Shown here piece after piece: positions 1 to 11,155 of a DNA stretch of 64,000 nucleotides; the stretch's first letter is position 1; each line of letters begins with the position of its first letter. The stretch spans positions 176,582,920 to 176,646,919 of the forward strand of contig JAVMKO010000002.1 in NCBI GenBank assembly GCA_032164245.1. The letters are read 5' to 3'. Source of the DNA: Sternotherus odoratus (taxonomy: Eukaryota; Chordata; Testudines; Kinosternidae). The notes under the pieces were generated by a model. That model was not told the origin of the DNA and ran no database searches. It saw only the letters and a program-made list of their open reading frames with translations. Both the position numbers and the translations under genes were made by a program.

Positions 1-2453
1 GAGCAAAGGATTGTTGTTGTTGCTTTATTCACAGCATTCAGAAAATCTTTCAACAATAAACCACAGAGATAGGGTTTTATAATATATTACACATGCATAC
101 CATGTGTGTTCAAATACACACCCACACTTATCTATCACATGACTGTGCGATTTATCACATGGATATTATCTCCAAATGTGTGTGTATTATGCACACATAC
201 ATATGTGTAACACACACATTTTTAACATATGATCTCTAATAAATTAAGTACACATGGATGGATCTTATTTTTTAATTGTGAACAAAATACCCATTGAATG
301 AAATTTTATGCTAGAAACTTTCCAAATTATATCTATTCAAATTATAACTATTCAACTTTTCAAGCCAACTCATCCAAAGTTTTTATAGAAGATGCATGGC
401 TAAATCCCCTGCTCTGAAAATCTCAATGAGCAGGTAAGTAAATGGAAGTGAATCATAAATAGACACATAGATCTTCCAGACACAATAGATACTGGACAAA
501 ATCTGATTCATGCTCTTACATTGCTTGGGTACTTTAAATAAATGTTTCAAATGATTTATAATAGATCATTGTGGGATGCTTGTTTTCATAATTTCATTAG
601 TTGTTGACTGCAAAAGCAATATATGCAATTTACTTTACCTTTTGCAAACTTCCAACAGAAAAAAGGGTTATTAAAATTCATCTAGCTGTAGACTTCTCTT
701 TATTTCAATCCTTCTTAGTGTGTCCTTAACCTAAGTTCAAAAGATATGAATCTGACATTTGCATTATGTAAAACTCTTTCTTTCATTAAATCCATGCAGG
801 AATTAAAGGGGGGAAAAGCAATACTATATATGCACATATATTATTGTATGTGCACTACTACTTATATAAAAGAGTCTACATGCTTATTTAGTCATCTCAG
901 GAATGCTGTACACAATCCTACGAGCATCAGTATATTGGCAAAGAGTAAATGTATGTTTGCTTTCATAATAATGCATAAATCTAACTTTAAGGACATACCA
1001 AAATTCTTTATTAGTCACCTGCAAGTTACTGTAATATATTAAGCATATCAAAAACAAACTGCCTTTAACTATACAGTCTCATTTACAATTCCCTAGCTTC
1101 CAATCACTAAATATGAACTAGCCACAGAATAAACCATCAAAACCCTACAAACATCAACTATTCTAAACCTACTTTGGTCTATATTTTTCCTAATGTTTAG
1201 ATGTTAGTTGTTTCATTTTTGCTGATTGATCATTTAAACTCCTATCTATTATTAAGTCTTTGGGCTTTAGGAGTTTCCGTTCTAACTACTGAGGAATTTG
1301 AGATCTCTTTTAAGTTTCCTGGAATGAGAGGTTAAATATTTTTCAAGAGGTGTGAAAAATGAACCATTTCCTTTAGCCTGTGTATGGAGAACTCTTCATC
1401 TCTTACCAACAAAAGCAACAGGATAAAGCTTCACCACACTAGCATACCGTAGTCTTTAAAACTAAATTACACAATAAGGAAGTAAGAGGCTTTAGACTTT
1501 TAAAAATGAAAATCTTGACAGGTAAGAAAAAAGAATGCATTGTTATTCTTATCTGTTTTTTATCTTAAAGCTGTCAGTATACCTTTTCAGTAGTACATTC
1601 AGAGAGCTACACATGTTTCTAATTACAATGATTGATAGTTTAGTGTAAAATATTCACTGAGAAATTAATGAAAGCCAAAATTTGAGGTTTTCCCAAAAAT
1701 GGTCCAATTTCACACACAAAAAGTTTCAAATGAAGAATACGATAACACTAAAAAAAAATGTATTTACACTACTAAAAAATAGCCGAATTTTAAAGTAAAT
1801 ACCTCATAGTAGTTTAATTCAATTCAGAAGACTATCCATTTTCCTTTCCAAAGTCTTCCCAAAATAGAATGTTTGAATATTTTTGTGCCAAAATTCCATT
1901 TTGTGAAATTTTATAAGAACACACAATTTTGTGGACATGATATACTATTTTACAGCTACAGTGAATGTTGGGCATGGGTCTATAGTCCATCGTGGGATAT
2001 CTATATACATATCATTTACATTATTTCAAGTCACACTAACATGAGTATCAGGTCTAGAGAATTTTCAGATTCTCAAGGATGAACGTATTCAGTGTAATTC
2101 AATTACAGGCCGTACCTACAGACATCCCACTGCACTGCTGAGTCCAGATACAGTCACTGGGGTTCTGCCAGAGGACAGCAGCATACTTGCGCACTACCGT
2201 TTGCAATATCAGAACCTCCATGTAAAAAATAAGGAGTTTCATTAATTAAACTAGGACGTGATTGCAAAACCCTTACTCATTTGGTTTCAACAGGACTCTC
2301 TGCATGTGTAAGACCTACTTTTACAAGTCAGGGCTACATCATCTAGCACTTTCATTGTATGGCTCCCTAGTGCTAGAGAGCTGTCATTTATCTGTAAAGC
2401 ACCAGATTCTACTACACTGAATACATTATAAATAAATAAACATAATTTACTAT
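1..2453. other. A+T-rich non-coding stretch, no gene seen
   Basis: No conserved protein motif or recognisable repeat family is visible. Positions about 95-240 are rich in alternating CA/TG words, a degenerate microsatellite. Short reading frames here (for example 746-1042 and 1873-2082) have low-complexity A+T-driven composition and no recognisable domain. It could be intronic or intergenic. Confidence 0.6.
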
Positions 2454-2880
2454 TGTGGCAGGGTGCTGGCCAGGAGTGCCTGAGCCAGCCCTGCGAGCCC
2501 TTTAAGAGGGAGCACCAGCCTGCAAACCTCCCTTGCAGGAAAGGCTAATCAGCCACCTGGCTTGCAGGGTAATCAACATGGATGAGTGGCACCTGGCAGC
2601 CTCCTCAGGGGGATAAAAGGCCTGCCAGGAAGCAAGCCCAGGGTGGTGGGGATGGTATAGAGTGTGGTGGTGGTTTGAGCTATTCAGAGCTGTGTGTTTA
2701 GAGTTGCCTGTTAAGAGCTGAACTATATAGAGTTGATAGAGCTGCAAGCTGAAGGACTGAACTGTATAAAGCTGTATATATTGGTGGTGGGGCCTGCACT
2801 GTGGAATAAAGAGCACTGTTTGGAGCAAAAGAAGGGTTTCCTGCCTGTTCCTGAGAGGGGTGAGAAGGCGGTCTGTCACA
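2454..2880 (+). mobile_element. Solo LTR of an LTR retrotransposon/endogenous retrovirus
   Basis: The 427-bp unit starts TGTGGCAGGG and ends GTCTGTCACA, the usual TG...CA form, and is flanked by the same four bases CTAT (2450-2453 and 2881-2884). Inside, in plus orientation, are a TATA-like box (GATAAAAGG, 2612-2620) and a polyadenylation signal (AATAAA, 2805-2810), the order expected for U3-R-U5. No internal retroviral sequence adjoins it, so it is read as a solo LTR left by LTR-LTR recombination. The 125-codon minus-strand frame inside it is a shadow. The family is not identified. The flanking match could be read as 5 bp (ACTAT) if the last base of the LTR is shared. Confidence 0.8.
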
Positions 2881-2884
2881 CTAT

Positions 2885-4754
2885 ATAATAAATCACGGTG
2901 GGTGAAATCTGTATATTTGTGTACCTGTATATTTACTTTCCTATTTGTTCCCTAGAAAAAGTAGCAGGGCTAATACTCCACTCCTTTCCACTGGTTTTGA
3001 AGTCTTTATGAGTTCTATGCTGGTGTAAAACCAGTGCAACAGAGCAGAGAATCAAGTCTAATAATGAACAACATCGATCAATTGTCATAATGTAGCTCAA
3101 ATTCAATAGACAACTGCAGAGGCAAGAAGAGTTTTGCACATAGGAGCTGCAATACAATGACATAAGTGGGTGAGCTAAGATAGAAGTGAATTATGAGATT
3201 CTTTTAGTAGAGGACTTAAGCTGTCATCTTTAATTATGGATATCTTCAGTTTTATGGCTAATTTTAAGTCACACCCTTGAAGCTCTTTAGCATAGTTTTT
3301 ATAGTCAACATAATGAGAAAAAGACCAATGAATTAAATGTCATAAATTCCAGTGTACTGTTTTTCATATTTTTTTTAAAATGAAAACATGTTGCACGGCA
3401 AAACACAGGTTGGTAGGTTTTGGCAGAATACAAAAATACCAAGGCTATACATTTGTTTTTTTAAAAAAGTTAAATTACGTACAAGTGTCATGATCCTAAA
3501 GCAAAGAATGTATATACCATTTTCCTCATCCATAGATAACTGAAATTTCAAGGAACAGCTGAGGAATGTTAATGATCAATAAAGAAGATTTACCTCGCAG
3601 GTTCAAAGTTGGAGAGTAGTATTAAATATATGTTCCTTGCAGAGACTATTTTGTTTCACTTACTTATGTTTTGGGTTTGAAAAGACTGGTATGATAAAAT
3701 GACATTTCAATAGTATGAGATTGCATTCATTTCACCCAAAACTACAAAAGGCATTGCTTTTCCTAGAAAAGGAGCTCACAGTCAAGAACCTATAGCTGAA
3801 TGAAAGACAGTAGATAAACTCTAAGAATTTCGGTGTCAATTTTAATCTTGCTTTAAAGTTTACTGACAGCAGTACTGGGGTTGAATAATGGATGAAGCAT
3901 CTGTTTCCACCCTTCTATCATCCGTACTGTAAACAAACACGATTTATAAAAACCTATGCAAGTCTGAGACTCCCAGTCTGACAAACACATAATTATGTCT
4001 GCAGCTAAACAGATAGAAAGTAAGAACATCTCGATATTGACACCTTGCTGTGAGTTGGTCCATTAGCTAACTGTTAAGGACAACTGGTCTGGTTCTATCA
4101 TCTTCTTCAAAATGTGCCTTTTAAGTTCCTTTTTAAATTGATACTTTAAAATAGTAAGGTCGATTTTGCCACATCCAGGAGAATTTCTTCTGTCCTTTTA
4201 TTTAATTATCTTTTTGAGAAGTATGTGAGTAACTTGAATCTGAAGAATCAATAAAATATGTAACAGTTATTTTACTGCCTAATCTAATAAGTACAGACAG
4301 TCCTAAAATGCTAAGTTTGAAACAGAGTCTGAACTTCTCAGAACTGAGGGCTGATCAGATCTAAGGGTTTTAGTGCACATTCATCTTTAGCAGCAGAGTT
4401 TTCTAACAATTTTAACATATTGAAAGCAGGTGGAGTACAGACCTCACATGAGTGCCTTATATACAACTGTGGTACCAACTAGTTCCTTATACACCCATAA
4501 AGCAAAACAATGGACTCAAAAAGAAAACAGTTTTTGCTCTCAGACATCCTTTCAACTCCATTAATGTTAACAGTGCTGCATGGTGTTACTGGAAAGCAAA
4601 TTTTCACCCAGGTTCTAAATTGGAAATACTAATACAATGAATCTCTTCCATGTTCTAATTACATTATTTAGATATAGCAGGTTGCATTTCTGGTATTACC
4701 TCTATCATGATATGCTTTATATTATTTCTGACCAGCAGAAGGGCAAACAGAATT
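2885..4754. other. Non-coding stretch, no gene seen
   Basis: A+T-rich single-copy-looking sequence with no recognised repeat, RNA gene or exon. Short frames have no domain features. Confidence 0.55.
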
Positions 4755-5105
4755 TTCGTAGAGCTCTCTCTCTGCTGTCCTCCTCCCAGCCCCACACACT
4801 TTCCCCTACTGCTATTGTACCCAGCCATGAGCTCTCCCCATGCCGTTCCTGCCTACCCAGTCCCTGAACACTCCCTCCTACACCTACACCTACATCCACA
4901 CTCACACCCCTACCCGCTGCCCCACACTCAGACCCACTCTCTCCCTCTCCACCCAGATACACACACTCCCCTCCTGCTGCCACACATCCTGTCTTATGCT
5001 CTTCCTCTCCTTCCCCCCCCCCCCACTGCCCTGCACCCAGATCTGAGCTCTCCTCCCCGCACCAAGTCATGTGGTCTCCCCTTCCCACACCCAAACCAGA
5101 TCTCT
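4755..5105. repeat. Pyrimidine-rich low-complexity tract
   Basis: The plus strand is almost entirely C and T with CCACAC/CACCTACA-type words and a run of 12 C at 5013-5024. The overlapping frames on both strands here are products of this composition (Pro/Ser/His-rich on plus, Gly/Glu-rich on minus) and not genes. Confidence 0.75.
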
Positions 5106-5120
5106 TACCCAGAGAAGTGA

Positions 5121-6240
5121 TGTGATGGAACAGTTTTCCCCTTAAAGTCCTAATGGACAGCCCACCACATCATGTGGCATGGCATGGTCCCTAAGGATTT
5201 GAAAGGTCTGATTATACATAAGAACCCAGGAGACATTTGGAGAGAGGACAGGACAAGGCTCCCCCTCTCACCCCTACCAACTGGAGATAAGCTGGGAGAA
5301 AGGGACCAGCATAAAGGCTGCCTCCCCTCTCAGAGTGGATACCAGCAAGGAAAGCTAGCCTGCTGAGCAGCCTGAAGCTAAGAAAAGGGGCCAGCTATGG
5401 GAGAAGCCGGTGAAGGCCGCACGGCTGGCAAATCCACAACTCAGCTTCAGAGAGAAGAGGGGAGAGCTAAGGGCTTCTTCTTAGGAGAGACTAGAACATA
5501 AGAACAGCCATATTGGGTCAGACCAAAGTCCATCTACCCCAATATCCTGTCTTCAAATAGTGGCCAATGTCAGGTGCCCCAGAGGGAATGAACAGAACAG
5601 GTAATCATCAAGTCACTCATTCCCAGCTTCTGGCAAACAGAGTTAGGGTCACCACCCCCGCCCATCCTGTCTAATAGCCATTGATGGACCTATCCTCCAT
5701 AAACTTATTTAGTTCTTTCTTTAATCCTGTTATAACCTTGGCCTTCACAACATCAAGAAAATAGCACTAAGAGAACTTGGGAGACTCCTGGGTAGGGAGA
5801 AAGTGCGGGACTAACTAAGATAGCCCAGTTCCAGAGAGGAGAGCTGGGAACTCCTGCTTAAAGAAGGACAGACAGAAGTAACCCAAAGAAGGAAGTGAAA
5901 AGGGTTCCAGAAACAGAGAGTGTTTATATGCCCAGGAAAGAAGAGTCTCCTGAAGGAAGGTACCAGAGACCGCTAGTTGGATGAAGCCTGAGACAATGAA
6001 TGCCCCACGTGTAGCGGAGAGCTTTATACTCATGACTCTTGTAAATAAAGAAGACTCTTGGAAGGGGGCACTCTCTGATAAAAAGATCTGCTTGGACTTG
6101 TTTATAACTTGGGTGAAGGGAAGTGAGGCAGGATTCACGTGCAGTATCACTCCTGACTGAAAGGGGGCACACCAGGGTGGACCTCCCGGAATCACAGGTG
6201 GCTAGGCTGAGGTTCACTATCCCCACTAGGGGCCAAGGAG
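5121..6240 (+). mobile_element. Probable LTR, interrupted by a CR1 fragment
   Basis: G+A-rich sequence of LTR character begins near TGTGATGGAACAG and has an AATAAA signal at 6044-6049. It continues on both sides of an inserted CR1 3' fragment (5493-5754). The style (purine-rich U3/R with repeated GGAGAGC/AAGCTA words, late polyadenylation signal) resembles turtle LTRs. I could not find a target-site duplication, so both ends are approximate. Confidence 0.5.
5493..5754 (-). mobile_element. CR1-type LINE, 3' end fragment
   Basis: The plus strand begins AGAACATAAGAACAGCCATA and continues through words diagnostic of a turtle CR1-like 3' end read in reverse (TGGGTCAGACCAAAG, GTGGCCAATG, AATAGCCATTGATGGACC). 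On the minus strand the last part corresponds to the C-terminus and stop of the ORF2 protein and the first bases to the terminal short repeats. A second copy of the same family lies at 41893-42080 and a neighbouring segment of it at 45995-46300. Confidence 0.8.
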
Positions 6241-8728
6241 TTCTGGGAGCCTCAGACCCAATCCTCCTCCTGTGTCTCTGCTTCCCCAGGAAGAAGCAAA
6301 AGCCAGATCCAACCCTCCCATCCTCTTGAGAACTGGGGTTCCTAGCGCCTCATGCTCTGCTTTTCCTTGATGTCTGGGAGTGCCTGGGGCTCCACCATTC
6401 GGCACCCCAATCCAGTTGGCACCAATAATGTGCCCTTACTTATCAGCTCTCTATTTAGCAAAAACTGACAACTCGTTGATGTGTGCAATTCTTCTAGAAT
6501 GGATACACAAAATGTTTGGGGGTGAGGTGTATTCCCAACCTATTTTAGGCTCCAGTGAAGCAAGATAAATAAGCACATGCCTAATGGGTGAGTAGTCCCA
6601 TCGACTCCCTTGCTCATTTAAAAATATGGGTGTCAGATAACCTAGGTGCCTCAATCTGCAAGTCCTATGATCATTCAGGATGCATCTGTTCTGGTTTATT
6701 TATTCATTCCTGTGCAGTGAATGTTTTTCTTTAACTTGTTTTTAATACAAAGTTTCTTGAACATATTTTTACTCTTAATAGTATATCTGATTATTTTTAA
6801 TTCTCATACCAAACCTCCAGGCACCTTTACAAAGAATATCTACAAACAACGTTTAGCACAGATTGAATGCATTCTAGGCAATTTGTCCTGCCACATGCAA
6901 ATACTAAGTAGTAAGATACACTCTGACAGATTCCTTCTCTTATTAAGGGGGTTAGGAGAAAGTTCTGACAAATTAAAAGTATCATCTGGAAAGAGAAACA
7001 GAGTGTGGCTAAAGCAGTCTGTAGTTAAAATTATAAATCATTCTTTTCTGCAGCCCTGAAATCCATGTTAGCCAGCCTCTTTCTGCAGCTCCTAACTTGT
7101 TTCTTTTTGTACCTCAACCTCCTTCGGGTCCTTTGTCATTAACATACTCTTTACCCATCCTCATATGCCATTTTCTACATGCATTTGTACAGCAATATGA
7201 AACCAGCGTTAGCCCAATGAAAAAAAATCAATGAAAAAAAGTGGTTGTTGAAATCTTTCCTTGTATTAAACTGAAATACAAGTAAATGTTTCCATTAGAA
7301 AATCTTTAAAATAATAGTCTAACCATTATTCATTATTTTATATTTATTGAAGCAATACTAATTATGATGGATACATTCATTTGTTAATAATAAAGATGCC
7401 AGGTGTACTTCAATGGGATTCTTTTGGTTCAGTATTCATTAAAAGGACTATTATTTTAAAGAGCTTCCAAAAATTTTAATACATAAATGTTAAACTGAAA
7501 GCCATACTTCAGTTCGTGAAGCAACTGGCAAGGTTTGCTTAAGAAATTTCATGCCTGAGCTTTAGAAGTGCGCACCCTAACCCTCTTTGACACATAATTC
7601 AAGATAAACACTTTCTTCATGACAGATATTTCAAGAGATCAAAGAATGGAACAAAGGCAGAGGGTGACAAGTTCTGGACCATTAAGATGAATGGATAGAT
7701 TAGCTGGAAAATTCATGATGACACATTTGGCTGGCTGAAGTGGCTCTGTTTATGTAATTACAGTGTGGGTGCTTAGGGGATATGATTCTCTAAACAACTA
7801 TTTTACAGTAGTGCCCCTATAGGAGAGCTCCTGCAATATTTCAGCTAGCCCGTCCATCAATGCCAATCAATGCAATTCACCCGACATCTCATTACAGGTT
7901 TTAAGCAGTTAGATGTCATCTCGCAGAGGACAAATAGTTCATTAGAAAAACTGTTATGGGGAAAAATAGAACCTTTATGCACAACATTCCAGACAACATT
8001 CAAGTGCATTGTCAAACAAAGCTAAATAGAAGTCAAACAAGTTAAATTTGCTAGAATGGAGTGTGCTCTTTGTACAGCCCAATCACCGTACTGGCCCATG
8101 TTTATGATTTATTGACAAACTGCAAGACAATATTCGTTTGCTAAATGCATATCCCAGATATAGAGGTTGGGACTGGGAGAGTTGCTTTCACCTCTGAAGC
8201 TTTCTTTGTGATGTGAATAAGAAATAAACCAGTGGTTTGTTTTGTTTGCTGAAGCTCAATGTGTTCAGCCATCTAAATTAATGTTTTCAGCAATGTTGCA
8301 GACCATTAGGCAGACTTTAGAGCATGCCATGATATCAAAAACCTGGCCAAGGTCTCTCTTGCAATGGCAGTTTGAAAGGATATGTAATTAATTAAAACTG
8401 TGATTTATGAGACTGTAAGTGGAACCACACTCACTGATTTGCTGGTGATTACAGGAAGAAAGCTATCCACATAGCTGGCAAAACCTACAGTGCTGGAATA
8501 GAGAGATGGTGAGGTGGGGGGAAGGGGAGAGCTAGGGTCTCGAACTTGTTCACAGGTGCCATCCATTGCTCACTATCAAACAGCTGCATTCTTTTCATGC
8601 TGGGAACTCCACTGCACATTTCTCAGAAAAGCAGAAGGTCTCCTATAAAGCTAAAAGTCCCTCCCTTAGAAACCAAAAAGCATAAATGATAGAGAGCAAC
8701 CCTGCAATGGCAGGAAGATGGACTAGCT
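6241..8728. other. Non-coding stretch with a possible conserved element
   Basis: No gene, RNA or transposon recognised. The interval about 7740-8430 lacks repeat features and has balanced, non-repetitive composition with homeodomain-like words (TAATTA, ATTTATTG) and ATGCATA. This is the texture of a vertebrate conserved non-coding element, but that is an impression from composition only. Confidence 0.4.
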
Positions 8729-9026
8729 CAGTGGTTCCCCATATTTTTCCCCATAAGGTGGATAACATGTTAATAGATTGTTGACTGTTTGCAAACACAG
8801 AGATCACTTCCTTCTCACTGATAGTCACAGTCTCCAAGGCAAGAATAGCAATTGGAAATGGAATAGATGAACAATAATGTATTTTTAGAGTCATTAAATG
8901 CCATTTAACAGCTGGATACAAGGAGGATAATCAGTACCATGTAGCCAACCCTGGAATGCCAGCGAGTGCTTCACAGAGCCCAGTTTGCATTCTAGTCTAG
9001 ATGTTCACACAGTCTGCGAACTACTG
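8729..9026. mobile_element. hAT-like non-autonomous DNA element, degenerate
   Basis: The left end CAGTGGTTCCCC and right end (reverse complement CAGTAGTTCGC) form imperfect terminal inverted repeats of the CAGTGGTTC type common in hAT/Charlie-like elements. The flanking octamers GACTAGCT (8721-8728) and CACTAGAT (9027-9034) agree at 6 of 8 positions, fitting a decayed 8-bp target duplication. No transposase is present. Confidence 0.5.
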
Positions 9027-9124
9027 CACTAGATGTTCTGGCAGGCATTTCTCATTTCTAATTGTTTTGATTGCTATTTTGTCATTGTGGGTAATAGCCA
9101 CAATAATACAAAGGGAAGCATTTT

Positions 9125-9835
9125 ATTAACTTAGCAGGATTTAGGGGTTATAGTGGACAACCAACTGAACATGAGCCATACTATTGCAAAAAAAGGATGA
9201 TGCGATCTTTTGCTGGAATAAAAGTGTGACTTTACCTCTATATACACCATTGGTGAGTATACTGGAATATTGAATACAGCTCTGGTGTCCACATTTTAAA
9301 AAGGATAATGAAAATTTGGAGAGGGTGCTGGAAAAAAAAAGCCACAAATATAATTTGAGGACTGGTGAAAATGCCTTTCAGTAAGAGACTAAAATAATCT
9401 GTTTAGCTTTTCAAAAGGAAGACTGAGAGGCGACTTGATCACAGAATATAAAAGTATATTTATGGGGAGAAAATACTGCTATTAAGGCATTTTTTTATCT
9501 ATCAAAGCAAGGTATAACACGAAACAATGGCTAAAAGCTGAAGACAGACAAATTCAAAATAGAAATCAGGTACACATTTTTAACAGTGAGGATGATTAAC
9601 CACTGGAACAAACTACCAAAGGAAGTGGTAGACGTTTCATCTCTTAATGTCTCCAAATCAAGACTGGATGCCTTTCTGGCAGATATACTTTAGCCAAATA
9701 TAAGTTATGCTTTAGTCAAACACAAGTTTTTGGTCTCAATATATAGGTAAGTGGATGAAACTTAATGGTCTGTGCTCTACAGACTAGATGATCTCATGGT
9801 CCCATCTGGCCTTAAACTCTACGAATCTCTACAGT
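9125..9835 (+). mobile_element. CR1-like LINE, decayed ORF2 C-terminus and 3' UTR
   Basis: Plus-strand translation in shifting frames gives remnants of the ORF2 tail: an ILEYCIQLW-like stretch near 9265, ERVLEKKATN-like residues near 9320, RLRGDLI near 9430 and a WNKLPKEVVD-like block near 9605. It is followed by a 3' UTR ending with the words AGACTAGATGATCTCATGGT and GGCCTTAAACTCTACGAATC. There are many stops and frameshifts, so the copy is old and the 5' part is missing. Confidence 0.7.
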
Positions 9836-10424
9836 AAGAGAAAGCAAAAATGGCAAAATACTAGTTCCAAACACCAGGGTTAAACTGAAGTGACCATACA
9901 ATACATTTCCAGTTCTGGGGCCACGTTCCAGCTGCTTCACTGGCACAGGACAGCCCTCATCTTGGTGGATCAAGCCCCTGTGTAGAGGATGCCCGTGCAG
10001 AGGCTGTAGCCAGGATGAAGAGGTAATTGCCAGGACTCCCTTACTCCCAGGCTCCCTTAGGAAGCTGAACCAACACAGAGCAGCCCCAGGCATCTCTGCA
10101 TAAACCCCTCCTAGCTGCACTGACTGTTCCTCAGCCATGGCAGGAATTCTGACCCTCTGTCACAACAAAAGCATGCTCTCCTTCAAGACTCTGCCCCAGG
10201 ACCACCTCTGCCCTTCTGTCCTACTACAAACCCATTAAAGGTTTATATTTTGTCAACTGCAACAACCTTACAGTCTCTTTCAAGCTGTGCTCCAGTAACA
10301 GTTGCATTATAAAACACCATAAACCTGAGCAACTCTTAGGCTGCTCTAGCTAATAATATAGGAAGTCAGTTTAGAGCCACATATGCCTCCCCATGAGTTG
10401 TGTCAAGCATGACTGGCACAACGA

Positions 10425-10505
10425 AGAACTGCCCGGCATCTGTAAAGCACTTTGGGCAGCTTCAGGATAAAAAGTGCTATATGTTATAAAATTAAAATAT
10501 TATTT
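10425..10505 (+). repeat. CORE-SINE/L2-type tail fragment
   Basis: The segment with CTGTAAAGCACTTTGGG, GATAAAAAGTGCTATAT and a TATTATTTTCATC tail matches the general form of the old SINE/L2 3' tail (AAAGCGCTTTGRG ... GCGCTATATAAA ... ATTATTATT). Only this tail is visible. Confidence 0.45.
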
Positions 10506-10559
10506 TCATCAGTATTAAGATTTTTGGACAAATTTATGAGTCCAACTGTATTATGGGGT

Positions 10560-11155
10560 TGTTTCTGATGGTAAGGGGCAGGACTCAACATGGTTCACTT
10601 CTTGTTTGTGTGTTATATTCCTAAAAGCTCATTTTTCAGGGCTTCAGTAATCAGGAAGGAATCCCCTCCCCGCAGTATATTCTGAGAGAGTTTGCTTTAA
10701 TCTATTTCCTCTGAAGGATCAAGGGTGGCATGGCTGGAGATGGGCCATTGGATGGGGAGGGCTAGTGCTGTGTGGTGACACTGTGCACTCTTCCTCTCAG
10801 GTGCTTAGCTGGTTGGTTCTTGCTCACATGTTCATCATCTGATTCCCATATGTGGGGCCCGGAAGGAATTTTCTTCCAGGGCAGATGGGCAGTGGGGTTG
10901 TCGCCTTCATCTGCAGATCATTTGTCAGGATTATCTGTGTATTTCCCAGCCATTTCAGGGCCTCACACACAGGTGCACTTCAGTCTCTCCTATTCTCTGC
11001 CTATCTCCTGAGGGATGTAATACTTTGATCTAATTTAGGTTTGAATTTTTTGTGGGGTTCTGGGTGGTGTTGGCTGCCTATGATATATAGGCCATCAGAC
11101 TAGTTGATCTGCTGGTCCCTTCTGTCCTTAAACTCTATCACTATACGACTCTAAT
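10560..11155 (+). mobile_element. CR1 LINE 3' UTR fragment
   Basis: Non-coding plus-strand segment with words typical of a turtle CR1 3' UTR: GGTTGGTTCTTGCTCACATG, GGAAGGAATTTTCTTCCAGG and the terminal AGACTAGTTGATCTGCTGGT ... CCTTAAACTCTATCACTAT. The short frame 10772-11011 lies inside it and is not a gene. Confidence 0.7.

Noticed and set aside
431..440. Perfect splice-donor-like CAGGTAAGT
   Set aside because: No open exon-like stretch with a matching acceptor and conserved protein could be recognised upstream; such words also occur by chance (for example near 14181 and 52814).
4707..5120. 137- and 125-codon frames on opposite strands
   Set aside because: They are translations of a pyrimidine-rich low-complexity tract.
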